A stretch of DNA of 29,702 nucleotides. It comes from Perkinsus chesapeaki. Taxonomy: Eukaryota; Perkinsozoa; Perkinsida; Perkinsidae. The notes beneath the pieces are model-generated. The model had not been told where the DNA came from, did not search any database, and saw nothing but the letters and a program-made list of their open reading frames with translations. Position 1 is the first letter of the stretch. Each line of letters opens with the position of its first letter. The DNA is taken from positions 1-29,702 of the forward strand of contig JAAPAO010000450.1 of assembly GCA_013115145.1 (NCBI GenBank), given 5' to 3'. Below, one piece after another: positions 9,053-20,100 of the stretch. A program made the translations under genes and the position numbers.

Positions 9053-12000
9053 ATGGCGCCGCCAGTGGTGGTGAGCACTGATGGTGACCTGGCTATGGAG
9101 GGCCCTCCACCGGATGAAAGGTTCACTGTGGCGGCTCAGCCCGTGGAAAAACCGGTCCAGGGAAATGATACGGCGCCTGAGCCTCTAGAGAAGGAAGAGC
9201 CGCAGGACGCCGAGGGGCCTACGGCGAAGCAGCGTGCTGACTGGGTAGGGTTACATAGTAATTTTCGTGGTAAATTCTGTACTAGTCCGAGCATCCAGAG
9301 AAAGGCACGAATAAGTGTTGGAATCCGCGGTGCTATCGGAATGCCACTGTGGACTCGGAATATAAAGGCCGAAGATGTTGTGGTACTGTAAAGCGCCAAT
9401 TGGAGAATTGAAAATTGTGTTTCGTTAGAACCGTGCCGCGAGCACTTCTACTCTGTCTCGTCATTCTGCCCGGGTTGCGGCCTCGGGTACGAGTTTGAGG
9501 AGGCGCCGGAGAACGAAGCAAACCCCTTTATTGGTAACTCTCTCGTCGGGCCCTACGGCCTTGCAATCTGCGGCTCAGGTTGCTCCAATTGCGATCATTG
9601 GGTCCATAGAAAGTGTGAGGACCCTGCTTTGAAGATCGGGATGTAGTTCAGTTCCGAGGACCACCTGGTGTGAGTTCGCCGTGGTAGGTACGACGGTGAG
9701 TTTTTGATGAGAGACTTCTACTGCTTTGATTGTCGCGCCACCAAGGGCTTGGAGATCGACTGGCGCTTCCCTCGGGACCTGCGTAAGTCTGTCAGTGGCT
9801 CGTGCCGACATGTAGTGATTCATTGGGGTTACCAGTTTTGGAGGGCCAGCGGGATGGGGAGGCCGGAGTTCTCATATTGAAGACGCCGTTCCTCTGGAGT
9901 GGTGTGCACAAGAAGGCCGTCCATCCGATCATCATTGGTACTGCTACCGGCGTTGAACTTCCCTATGGGAGATTATCGGTGCAGTCGGGTTCGATTTCCG
10001 GCACGACCGAGAGGACAAACGGGTTGTTATATCGATGATGGCTACGAAGGTTAGCGGAGAGGTAGCCTTCTGCTTGGATCTGGCCCCGATGTAGTGTTGG
10101 TCAGGAACTGTGCTGGACCAGAGAGCATCTCTTGGTGGGATCAACGAGGCCCCTGCCGTCATGGGAAACTGTGGAGAAAAAGAAGAAAACGGTAGGCAAT
10201 TGTGAGGGAAATTAGGGCGCAATTGCGCCTCGTCAGTACTCCAAGCCCCGAGGTGTTTGGGCCGCAACCCGCTCACTGTTTGACGCCAGCTCGCCAGTAA
10301 TAGAGTTACTGTCGGAGGAAGGCAAGGAATTGTGAGCTTATAGATTTGGTGTCCTGCGATGCAGTCCTGCCGTATGTCAGATACAGCATCATTGTTAGGG
10401 AGTTGGAGGAGTGGCAAGAGGAATACGACGCTCTACTTACTGGAGCTATCCCAACGGTAGCAGGCAGTGGCGGCTTCCCCTGCACGGCACTGTTGAAAGA
10501 GCGCTTTGCGGAAATATCACTCTTCTTGACTTCCCGAAATGTTAATGCCTCCTTCATAAGTAAGGGTCGTCCGCACTTTGTTGAAATCTGCGGCCTCGGA
10601 GCGAAGTGGCCACTTCCGCGCTCCACCGGGTGCCGTCGGAATAACTGCACTGAAGGATGCTAATGGCTTGTTTCGTAGAACGGATCCGTTCTACGAATTT
10701 GTTGTTTTGCGATCTACAAGGTGTTCCACTGCTTATCAGAACTACACTGATGTCGACAGCAGTGATGAGGAAGACGGGCGGCGAGCGAAGAGGAGGAAAG
10801 TTGACCAACCCAGATCGAAACGGGGACGTGCACGAAGGCAGCAGAGCGCTCGAACAGGCTCATTATCGGACGTGCCATGGACAACGACGGGTAAGATCAT
10901 CAGTGTTTACGGACTTTTTACGGAATGACAGCCTTCCCGTCGACATTGGACGTAGCTCACGTTGAGGAATCGGATGAGGAAGACGAACTGGATGATGGTG
11001 ATTCGGCGCTACAGGTGGGGTGCTCAGGAACTCTATCGTCATTCTGGCTCAAGGTGCCTTCAGTGGTGTGGGCGAGGATGCCCGGCAAAGGCCCCTCGTG
11101 GACACCTGCTGTGCTGACCCACGTGCTGAAGGAAGTACGGGCTCCGCGGTGACCTGGTCTGGAATCTAGTCTCCTCAGAGCACGTCATCATCGCGGTATA
11201 TGGTATATTTCCTAGAACGGGAAGAGCTACCAGTGATGCACTTGAGGCCGACCCAGTAGGCCTCTAAAGCCTTCCGTGGTGATGGGTTTGCAGAAGCGTC
11301 TCATCGGTTGTGGAGGACGCATCGACAGTCGAGTCCGGAGTGGAGGGATCGGTGAAAGAGAGCGAAAGTGCACCTGCTGAAAGCTCCGAGGTGAAATCTG
11401 AGACAAGTATGAATTACGTGGCGCGCGGTCGTACAGCGTTGGCTATCAGGCGTTAGTGCTGGCGAAAATGAAGCGGCGGCTGCGCCTTCATCCACAGAAG
11501 CCCTGGGCACAGAGGACCAGTACGGCCGACCTATATCCCAGTGGTTGCGGGATGCACTGCAAACAAGGGTAAGCTTAACGGCGACCACTCTCTTAGAACA
11601 GATGGGCATAATCGACGTACCTTTGGGATTCCAAAGAGTCCTCCTTTGCTGTTTCGAGACGGTTCGCTCTTCAATCTACATGCTGTTCTCTCTCCGTACT
11701 ACTCGGCGGTGCCGTTTGCCGACATTGACCGTTGGTGACGTCGCTCGCATTCAGCTCACCCCGGCGGAGCGTGAACGGAACTGCAAGTATAATTGGCTGG
11801 AGAGGAACGCAATACAAGCTTGGAGTTGCGATCGGAAGCCCGAATACGAGCGCATTGTGAGCGGAGGAATGAGCATCACCCAGCCGAGGTTTTGGAGTCA
11901 AGTTGCAGATAAAGCGAGCCCCTAGCCACAAGCGGCGGCATCTGTTGGACGCGATACTGTTTGGGGACGCATACTACTCTGGAAAGTAGGGCGGGATGTG

Positions 12001-13926
12001 GACAAGTGGTGTGAGGCAGGCGACTCAGGTTCGATGACTGGGAGCGGAAGGGTTTGCCAACTCACATTTATAAGGACTACCTGAGGCAGAAGTGAGGTCC
12101 GAATCGGAGTAGTAGCTCTTGAGCTTTGCGTTTGGCAGGAGCGTACAGGAGCATATTGAAAGCCAAGGGAAGTTCTACGAAGCCACGAAGAACACCCTGT
12201 CTGTTATGTACATGAAGTGTTTCCTGGAGATGAGTCTTATAGGTGAGGGCGTCTGTATTCACTGGTATTGACTTCCTGGCTTATGGGAGTGAATCTCACC
12301 GCTCGAGCTGCACGCGAACTTCCATGACGAACCGCCCCATCACACACACGGGAACAGGGCGGAAATTCAGGAACCTTCTTGGGAAATTGCTTTAGTTGCC
12401 AACATACGCAGACAACCGTGTGCCTATATTGTGACACTCGCGTTTAGAGCTGCACTGGCGCTGCGCATGTCGGACTCGGCAGTTCGTCAAGGCTGTTCGA
12501 GATGACCACTATGGCGGCTGGCACCTGATAGCGGCGCAGGATTGGCCTACTGACGAGCAGATAGACGAAGGGCTTGAGGAAGAAGTTATCCTTGTTTACG
12601 CAGGTGAGTTAGTGTGTAGTAGTGGGGCAGGCGAGTGTATTGGCAGGCACCCTGCTGACCTATGAGGAGGCGATGGATATGGAGAGACGATCAGAGGACG
12701 TACACACCGATCTTAATAGGTGAGGGATTGAAGTTAATAGAGTGGGATGCTGTCGTATAGTTCTGATAGTAGTCATGACAGCCATGGTATGCTGTGACAG
12801 TTGTAGTAGGTCATCATAACTGTTGTAGTAGGTCATCATAACTGTTGTAGTAGGTCATCATAACTGTTGTAGTAGGTCATCATAACTGTTGTAGTTNNNN
12901 NNNNNNNNNNNNNNNNNNNNNNNNNNNNNNNNNNNNNNNNNNNNNNNNNNNNNNNNNNNNNNNNNNNNNNNNNNNNNNNNNNNNNNNNNNNNNNTAGGTC
13001 ATCATGACTGTTGTGGTGAGACGTGCCAATTCCTTCCATTGAGGGACTACGTACTTTTGTCTTTTCCAGCGGTGTCTTCTGTGTTCCGCAGCGCAACTAT
13101 TTCAGGTATGTTGCCGAGGTTCCCAATTCCAACTGCATTTGGGACTTCTCCCGAGACATGCGTCTCCTCCCTACCGAAGACAACTTCTTCGTCGATGGGT
13201 GAGCCCCAAGCCGCCGCCAATGCAGCAGCCAGAAGTCGTCTTATCTTAGACGCTCCTACGCTGACCCAACGACCCCCTGGTGGAGCCCGGGCCCAACGGT
13301 TAACCATGAGCGCGTAGAGTACTGCAAACTCGAGCCCCGACACTGCGAAGCTGGCCGGCAACGGAAGCGCCGCTCAGATGAGGACAGCCCGAGAGACTGG
13401 CTTAGAGTGAGCGGCTGGGCTACTTGTGTTCTAAGGAATGATGATGTGTGTACTAGTTAGACTTGTTGTTGTGCCTTTAGGCATGTTACAGGAAGAGACA
13501 GTGACCACAGACTAGTCATAATACAGAAAATACAAAAATGATTATTATTACAAATATGATGCGGAATGATACCGCAATTATAGACACAAATTCGCGCATT
13601 GTTTGTCGATTCTTTCCGGACTCGCGAGGAAATTAGGGAATGCTGGTCTCAGGGATTCTGGCTGCAGCGGAAGAAAGGCGAAGTCATCACCTGTGGGGAG
13701 CCTTTGTTCTGGTCGTATGACGGAGGCGCCGGAAAGTTCGACAGGTGAGTCACTGAATGCAGTGTTGTGTTTTTGTTAGTGTCATTTCAGAGATTTCAAT
13801 TTGATTGGGGCGCCACCACCACAGGGCTGGATATCGACGGCTGAGATAAAGAGAACGGGTCGCCACGGCCGCAGTGCCCGGAGCCAGCCCTCAGCTCCGA
13901 ACACTACTGTCACATTAGGAGGGTGA
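9053..13926 (+). CDS. PHD-PWWP-SET chromatin protein (putative histone lysine methyltransferase)
   Basis: A many-exon gene. Early exons are 9053-9244, 9286-9382, 9429-9642, 9688-9782 and 9836-9937, with introns of 41-53 bases. An acidic N-terminus leads into a Cys-rich block (KCWNPRCYRN, CCEPCREH, FCPGCGLGY), then a PHD-like zinc finger: ICGSGCSNCDHWVHRKC and, after an intron, FYCFDCRATKG. A helical region follows, then a Ser/Asp/Glu and Arg/Lys-rich nuclear-localisation-like stretch (about 10740-10850). A PWWP-like module lies at about 11040-11260 (VVWARMPGKGPSWTPAVL and YMVYFLEREELPVMHLRP). A SET region (about 12450-13745) includes GGWHLIAAQDW, VILVYAGTLLTYEEAM, NYFRYVAEV, NHERVEYC and GEPLFWSYDGG. 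The order resembles NSD-type H3K36 methyltransferases. The SET motifs are divergent, so activity is uncertain. Some exons between 11570 and 12450 and 13410-13680 are not exactly placed. It stops with TGA at 13924-13926. Confidence 0.72.
12797..13015. repeat. 22-bp intronic minisatellite interrupted by an assembly gap
   Basis: Direct tandem copies of a 22-base unit, GTTGTAGTAGGTCATCATAA plus CT, are nearly perfect on the left side. The array resumes with a slightly diverged copy (GACTGTTGTGG) after the N run. Because the period is not a multiple of three it cannot keep a reading frame. Splicing of the SET gene puts the whole array inside one intron (12720-13069). The true copy number is hidden by the gap. 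Confidence 0.92.
12897..12994. other. assembly gap (98 N)
   Basis: A run of 98 unknown bases sits in the middle of the 22-bp minisatellite. Its position suggests that the assembler failed to resolve the repeat, so the gap size is not a reliable measure of the missing sequence. Confidence 0.99.
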
Positions 13927-14208
13927 ATTTAACAACAATAACACTGCTGCTGCTGATGCATGGGCTAAACGAAGAACCTGTTTGATGTTGCTCGCTACTA
14001 CGTTATCATACTTCTTGTCGTAAATGCACTACGGCTACTCGTACAATGATGCCTTTCGTTGCGGAACAGTTGTGGTGTTGAAAGTCAGTTTTGATGAGAC
14101 CGAAACAGCTTGGCTGAAGCGACGCTGCGAATCCACACTAAATTTGTTGGTCAGTCCCACCTAGGTCGTCTGGAGTTTCCCCTTGTGCGACAACACTGCA
14201 GGAGTAGT

Positions 14209-15710
14209 ATGAGATCGACCTTCTCTGAATGGTTCCCTCTAGTCCCAGCAAGGCAGCTCAACTTGCGGCTGACTTTGTTCAGTGGGCAAGTGTTTGTTTG
14301 GAAGGCCTTGAACGCTGGTGAGGGATATTTCGGCGATCATTTGGCATCTGACACAATTTCAGGGACAGATGCTGAAGTCTATTGTGGCGTGATCGGCTCC
14401 ACTGCTGTGCGGTTGCGGAACACCAAGTCGGGTGCGGTGGACTACTCCTGTTGTCCAGCCAAAAACAAGGACAAGGCTAGGCGGCAACTTTGGGACTTCT
14501 TCCAGCTTGACACCGATATTGATACATTATATGATGACTGGGAGAAGCGGGACAGGATCTTCAGAACCGTTGTGCAGGACAAATGCATTAGGGGGTACGC
14601 CGCCTGCAGACTGGGGCAGTGGGGATTCTGTGTCAGGTTACGAGTCATTCACCAGGAACCTTTCGAGTGTCTTGTATCTTTCATCACATCGCAAAATAAC
14701 AATGTGAAAAGAATCAGTCTGTTGCTCAACTCGCTCCGTCAAAGTAGGACAACACTATAATGGTCGCGACCGCCTTCTCTTTTAGGGTTCGGCACGCACT
14801 TGGCCACGCTAGAGCCGAATGAGAAGGGCGATGAGGTCTGTGAACTGTATCAATTTCCTAGTTTAAAACAGTTCGAGGCTGCGACCGAAGAGGACTTCCG
14901 AAAAATGGGATTCGGGTAAGATCTTCAATGGAGGCGCATCAGTTCGTTCCTTAGACGTCTTAGACGGCGCAGGTTCTTACACCTTCATGCAGCCTACATC
15001 CGATAGCGATAGTCAATATTAATAACTACCGAAATTACTATTTACATGTCTAGTGTGCCTACTTCACCACGGTGGAGCACAGCGGTCTTCAACGCGTCTT
15101 GTTGGGCATTCTTGTTCATCGTTTTACACAGTTATATCTGGTCTTAGATACCGAGCACGTTATCTCCATTCGTTGATAGCGACTCTCAAAGATGACGTCA
15201 TGTATGAGAAGCTACATTACTTGAATGCCTTCGAGCAAGAGCAAGAATGTCGGAAGTTCCTCACCTCGTTCGTGGGCGTCGGTCGTAAAGTCGCCGACTG
15301 CGTGGCGCTGTTTTCTATGCGAGGTAGGACTCCACGGCGCGGGCAAGATCATTCTGCTCCGCGGCAGGCCGTCAAATTGTCCCTTGTGACGTACACGTCA
15401 TCCGACTGGCATACAGGCAAGGCTCTGCGACCGGGGATGGTTGCAGCTTTCGGTCTCAGGAACTACATGGGCAGCAAGAAGACTCCGAACACAGTGACAG
15501 ATGCTGTGCACGAAGACATCAACGCTACAATGCGCAGCGTGCTCGGGGACTACGCTGGCTGGGCGCACAGGTAAGATCGTCAAGCTGTTAATTTCGTGGT
15601 AACTGTCATTTAGTATTCTGTTCACGGCTGAGCTGATGGCCAATCCGCACGCCGAGGCTAACAAGGCGTCATCAGGCACGAAAAGTGGTGTCAAACGTGG
15701 ACGAGAATGA
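14209..15710 (+). CDS. OGG1: 8-oxoguanine DNA glycosylase/AP lyase
   Basis: Six exons (14209-14743, 14786-14915, 15148-15323, 15368-15416, 15460-15570, 15614-15710) sum to exactly 366 codons, giving 365 residues against about 345 in human OGG1. It excises 8-oxoguanine opposite C in nuclear (and often mitochondrial) base excision repair. The N-terminal domain has LFSGQVFVWK, matching the family's SGQxFRW. FFQLDTDIDTLYDDWE and QEPFECLVSFITSQNNN match the conserved central blocks. The helix-hairpin-helix GVGRKVADC carries the Schiff-base lysine, and PCDVHVIRLAYR carries the catalytic aspartate. The end GDYAGWAH plus ILFTAEL is typical. ATG 14209 directly precedes the domain, whereas an upstream frame extension lacks an ATG. 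The third intron (14916-15147) is long. The intron at 15417-15459 begins with GC. Confidence 0.95.
15417..15459 (+). other. GC-AG intron in OGG1
   Basis: This 43-base intron starts GCAAGG and ends TCTCAG. Removing it joins the catalytic PCDVHVIRLAYR block to NYMGSKKTPN and restores the OGG1 C-terminal frame. No GT donor nearby gives an in-frame product with the expected family sequence. The donor matches the known minor U2-type GC class (AG/GCAAG). Confidence 0.85.
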
Positions 15711-15874
15711 CTTGCATTTCTATCAAAGCTCTTGCGTTCCTCTCGAGTGAACCCCCCGGCTTGCGAATATTGTGATACTGCTCGCTGATGACTATCTTAA
15801 ACGCAACACGATCGATAAAGGAATGAATGATAATATTAGGGAAACACATTAGTCCAATAATCCAAAGTACCAGC

Positions 15875-16672
15875 CTATCGTCTCTTGGCAGTCACAGTGG
15901 TCCATCCATCTGCATCGGTATTGGGTGCCTTCTTCCCCCCGGACACAGGAGCCTCAGATCTCTTCCCGGTAGCGGCGCCTTTCGCGTTAGCAGCAGGCTT
16001 TTCCTTCTTTGGCTTGGGCCCTAGAGATTCGGGCTTGGGGAAGACAGGGGCCTTCTTCGCTTGTTTCTGACCACCCTTCTTGGGAGTGCGATGCTTGGGC
16101 GCTTTCGGCTTCTCGTGATCGCTGCTGGGCGGGCTCGATGTGGAGGCAGAATCCTCATGCTTCTTGCCGTGGACAGCCTTGCTGGGCTTTGAGACATTCG
16201 CATCCTTCTCGGACTGATCTGAAATCTTCCTCGGTCCACTGCGGCGGCCCATGCCTTGCTTCATAAGAATACCGAACCACAAGAAGCCAGATATTGCCAA
16301 CGCAATGAATACGTTGGGCAGAGCTCGTTCGACGTATCCACCGTAGCGATCACCCAGGAGTTCGCGAGCGTAAACCCCCGTCGCCGAGATAGTTTGATCG
16401 TAAAGGTGACCAAGCGGCTCAGTGTAGGGCTGGATTTTCTCAGAGAACTGCTTCACAGCTGGCTGGGCCGTGTCCTGGTACCACTTTTCGACCACTGGCG
16501 ACGCGTCCCTATAAAAATCTTGAGCCTTCTCGACAGCGCCTGAAGCGGCGGCTTTGACTGTGGTGTAGACCTCGGCCATTACTGGTTTTGCCTTATCAAT
16601 GACAGGCTGTGCGTAGGTGTGTAAGGAGTCGAGTCCTGCGCGAATGAGCTCGGCAGCAGTGGTGTTTGACAT
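15875..16672 (-). CDS. single-pass membrane protein with amphipathic N-terminus and Lys/Ala/Pro-rich tail, unknown function
   Basis: This is a single-exon gene of 265 residues, unusual beside intron-rich neighbours. Residues about 1-115 form repeated amphipathic helices with recurring Tyr, Val and Lys (YAQPVIDKAKPVMAEVY, AVEKAQDFYRDASPVVEKWY), a little like perilipin- or apolipoprotein-type 11-mer repeats. One hydrophobic segment (ALPNVFIALAISGFLWFGIL, about 121-140) is followed by a basic, disordered Lys/Pro/Ala/Ser tail. The tail ends DGWTTVTAKRR, a Trp motif preceded by acidic residues. By the positive-inside rule the tail should face the cytosol. It could be an ER or lipid-droplet anchor or a ribosome-tethering protein, but no family is certain. 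It is divergent from the prominin-like gene, 437 bases away. Confidence 0.8.
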   Translation of the reverse strand: MSNTTAAELIRAGLDSLHTYAQPVIDKAKPVMAEVYTTVKAAASGAVEKAQDFYRDASPVVEKWYQDTAQPAVKQFSEKIQPYTEPLGHLYDQTISATGVYARELLGDRYGGYVERALPNVFIALAISGFLWFGILMKQGMGRRSGPRKISDQSEKDANVSKPSKAVHGKKHEDSASTSSPPSSDHEKPKAPKHRTPKKGGQKQAKKAPVFPKPESLGPKPKKEKPAANAKGAATGKRSEAPVSGGKKAPNTDADGWTTVTAKRR

Positions 16673-17109
16673 TAATGAAAAAGACTGCCGAACACGCAGC
16701 TCGTCCTCAGCCTCTACTCCGGCCCTAGTGTGTGGGTCTTAGGCAAGGAGCCTCCATATTCCCGCCAAGTGACGAAAGATGTCTTAAGGATCTTGCTGCG
16801 GCTCCACGAAGCAATGGCTCCGACGAGACGTCACTTGCCTTCTTGGTCACTTCACATGCCTGGACTAGATCCATTATAGCGATCTCCTCCCTTACACGCC
16901 AACGATTTTCTACTGTGGCCGGCTGGAGACGTCCCGTTCATCAGCGTCACAGTAGTACACCGCTCGAGCCGCTCGTTCGAGTTGCAGCCGCGAGCGACAC
17001 AATTGACCTAATTGCAAGAAATGCAGGAAAGTTTCCATTTTCATCCTGTTCCGGAGTCTCCGTCTCGTTAGATCGAATTCCTATTACCTTTTAGTAGTTG
17101 ACTTGTCCT
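16673..17109. other. shared intergenic region between divergent genes
   Basis: This 437-base interval lies between the start codons of the minus-strand membrane protein and the plus-strand prominin-like gene and should hold both promoters. A plus-strand open frame across 16732-17094 has no recognisable motif. I see no clear TATA box or repeat. Confidence 0.45.
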
Positions 17110-20100
17110 ATGCGGCTCCTTAGTGTTGCCTCCGTTGCTGGACTGGCTTCAGCCGGGCCTGTAGCTCAGAAGGCTTTAGAAAGGGTCGATGTGGTAGGCA
17201 GTGGGGCCGCTTCATACCGCTCCTCCCGATATCGACCGCGAAATTCACCTTAGTGCCTAGTCATCGCCAATATGCTTCTTGTTTAGGTTTGCGAAGCTGT
17301 GAAAGCCCCTAAACTCGATCTAGACGTCGCAGATAGGAAAAAGGCTGTGGAGACGTTCGTCGGTGATAACGTTATAGAAATGTTCATCGAAGACGAGCGA
17401 TGTAAGTTTCCAGTGGGTTGCTGCTGCTGTCCGCCTATGGAGCCTCTCTTTGGCCAGGCCACAGCGAAAACTCTGATATTATGTCGGAATGTATTGAAGA
17501 CAAGAAGGACGATATTCAGTCCGCGGCCACACGCGTTGGTGGTGGCTTTACTCTAGGCATCCTCCTGCTTGTTGGCTGGGTCGTAAGAACTACTAAAACA
17601 CTTCGTCTGGCCCATCCATCTGCCGTAGATTCTCTTGCCCTGCTTCCTTTGTCGTTGCTGGCGCCGTGCTTGCTGCTGGTTCTGCCTTGGAGAGTCCAAG
17701 AATGGCCTTCGCAGCCCTAAGCAGATGGCCAGACTCGCATGCGTTCTCATCGGTCTCGCCCTCACTTTAGCTCTGCTCATTGCTGGGTCCATCGCCGTTG
17801 GATCCCAGGACACGATGAGCAGCGGTGCCGACGGAACCTTCTGCGAGATCTACAAGCTCGCCAATAACTCACTCAACGGTTACCCGGGCGGGGTAGGTTA
17901 CGGCTCGTTTCGATGTTACTCGAATTAAATCAGGAATCTAACATGGACAATGACGATCCCTTCACTGGCATTGTGCCGATGATTGACTCTATCAAGGACC
18001 TCGTGGACGAGCTCGACCCCAACGGCAACGGAGAGCTGCTGCCTGGTGTTGACAACTTGCTCACGCAGACCCGCCCACTGGAGTAAGCTCCTCAGATGGT
18101 TCCGGTCTCTTGCAGCCTCTTTGAATCAGTCGTGCTGTCGCCGATCTCATCGGTACATTGGAGAACATGATGGACACTTTGGGGAAGCCAGAGAACAGCA
18201 AAGTTGGCGAGTACACCTGTGTCTTCTGTGACGCTTGCTGTGGCGGCTCCGATCCTATCATCGGCCAGGTAGGCCTAAATCTACAGCGGAGCGATGTTTC
18301 TGAGGTTTCTACTTCGCAGGTATTGACTGAGCTTAGAGAGAGTGCCGCAGGTGCACTGAACGAGGCTCGAGATACCGTAGGGCTTGAAGCGATTGGCTAC
18401 ATGTCGCACACTCATCCGTGGCAGGTTCGACAGGAGCTTAAGGGTCAGGCCGTCATCGATCTCCACCAGCAAGCCTCCGAGGCTATCCAACCATTGGACG
18501 ACTTCCGTGATGTTTTCGAGGACAAGATAGGCGATGCTCTCATCAACAACGAATCTGATATTCGGGATGTAAGCCGTGACGGCGAGTGACGGTACGATGC
18601 GACCGCGGACAGGTTCTGGATTTGATGAACACCGCCACTCTTGGCTGGGCGGCAGGTGTCTTCCTCCCCATTGCCCTTCTCATTCTCGTCGTCCTCTGCG
18701 GGTGTGTCCGGTAAGACAGACGTCCGTCTGCTTAATCGGAGTGGCTTCCTCATCTTAGTAAACCGCCACAGGACTACACTGACAAGGTTTCGAACCCGTG
18801 CGCTGTATCATGCTCCTGCTGCATCACCTGGGTCTACGCCTTCATTGCTTGCTACGTCTCTGGCATTGTGAGACTTGTTCCTCTTCGCCGGTGTTATTTG
18901 GAACCTGCTATCGGCAGGTTATGATTCTGGCTTACTTTGAGGGCTCAATCTGCATGATCATCCATGACGTTCCCAAGATCATCAACCTCTACGACGACAT
19001 CCAAAGCTTCGCCGGTGAGTGGTCTGAGGATGTCTATGGAGGTCAAAGCTTCGCCAGATCGCAGTGGTCCGACTCGTCGTCTGCTTCCTGCCCTGCCGAC
19101 CCTCGCGAGCGGCCGAAAGCTGGCTGGCGAAAATGATGTGGGTGCAGAGATTGGTGGCAGTGCTCGTCGCACCTCCGGTCTTTTCAGGACATCAAGAACT
19201 TCCTCGGCACCTGTCTGTCTCCTGATGGCGATGGAGACATCCTCTCCACCATTTCCGTCGGTAACAACCAGACTCTCCGCGACACCTTCAACGTCGAGGT
19301 GAGTTCGGTTACAGCTCATCCGGCCGCGAGAGTCGATCTCGCCTCCTCAGGATCGTATCAAGACGGAATTCGATAAGATCACCAACTCTGTCGGAGCTGA
19401 CATCAACGACCCCAGCCTGAACATAGCGAACATGCAAGTGTTCCAAGTAAGCAATCAGCCAGCATTCGGCAAACATGAGGGCAATTCTGTATTAGGACCT
19501 TCTTAACGCCATCGATGCCATTGGTGACCTATACGTTCTAGAGCCTAACAACATCAGCACTTTGCAGGCTGATGCCGACTACACATGGAACGGAGTACTG
19601 CTTTTTCTGATCTACTGATAATAACATTCTTCAGAACGCACCACCCAGCGCAACCGCCGGCGCCGACATCCTGACCGAAGGCTTCTCTGGCGTACCAGAG
19701 TGTGCTGACAGGCTCATCGACTTGTCCTCTCTGAGTGCCTCGTTCAGAGACCCCATCTCCTCCCTTGACGGTGAGATGCCTTGGCCGCCTCAAATCCCTA
19801 TTACCGCTGGTTAGGCCAAACCCTCAGAGGAGTGGACCACTATATTAACACGCTCGGCACCAACGGTGTCAGTCTCGGAACTGCTACCACAGTAGGGCTC
19901 CTTTCTTGGGGACTGCTTGCTGGAAGGCAGTGTTGTTAGTGTGCTACCTTCAAGGCCACCGGCGCTACTCAGAACTTGGTTCCGTGGGGCAATCTAATCA
20001 ACCTTCGTAAAGAGGTAAGGAGCGCGTCACGGAAATATGAATACCTGCGGTGGTGGCAGGTGATGACCAAGACCGATTTCGATTGCACTGGCTACACTTT

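Noticed and set aside
9643-9687. Apparent stop codons that would make the PHD gene a pseudogene
   Set aside because: A 45-base GT-AG intron removes both stops and joins the PHD halves in frame.
12797-13015. CRISPR-like array
   Set aside because: Repeats are directly adjacent with no unique spacers, and the context is a eukaryotic intron.
12836-13096. Minus-strand frame across the N run
   Set aside because: It is built from the 22-bp minisatellite and unknown bases; the period is not a multiple of three.
13047-13361. Minus-strand 104-residue frame
   Set aside because: Antisense to SET-region exons that splice in frame on the plus strand.
14110-14208. Upstream extension of OGG1
   Set aside because: No ATG in this stretch, and the conserved domain begins just after the ATG at 14209.
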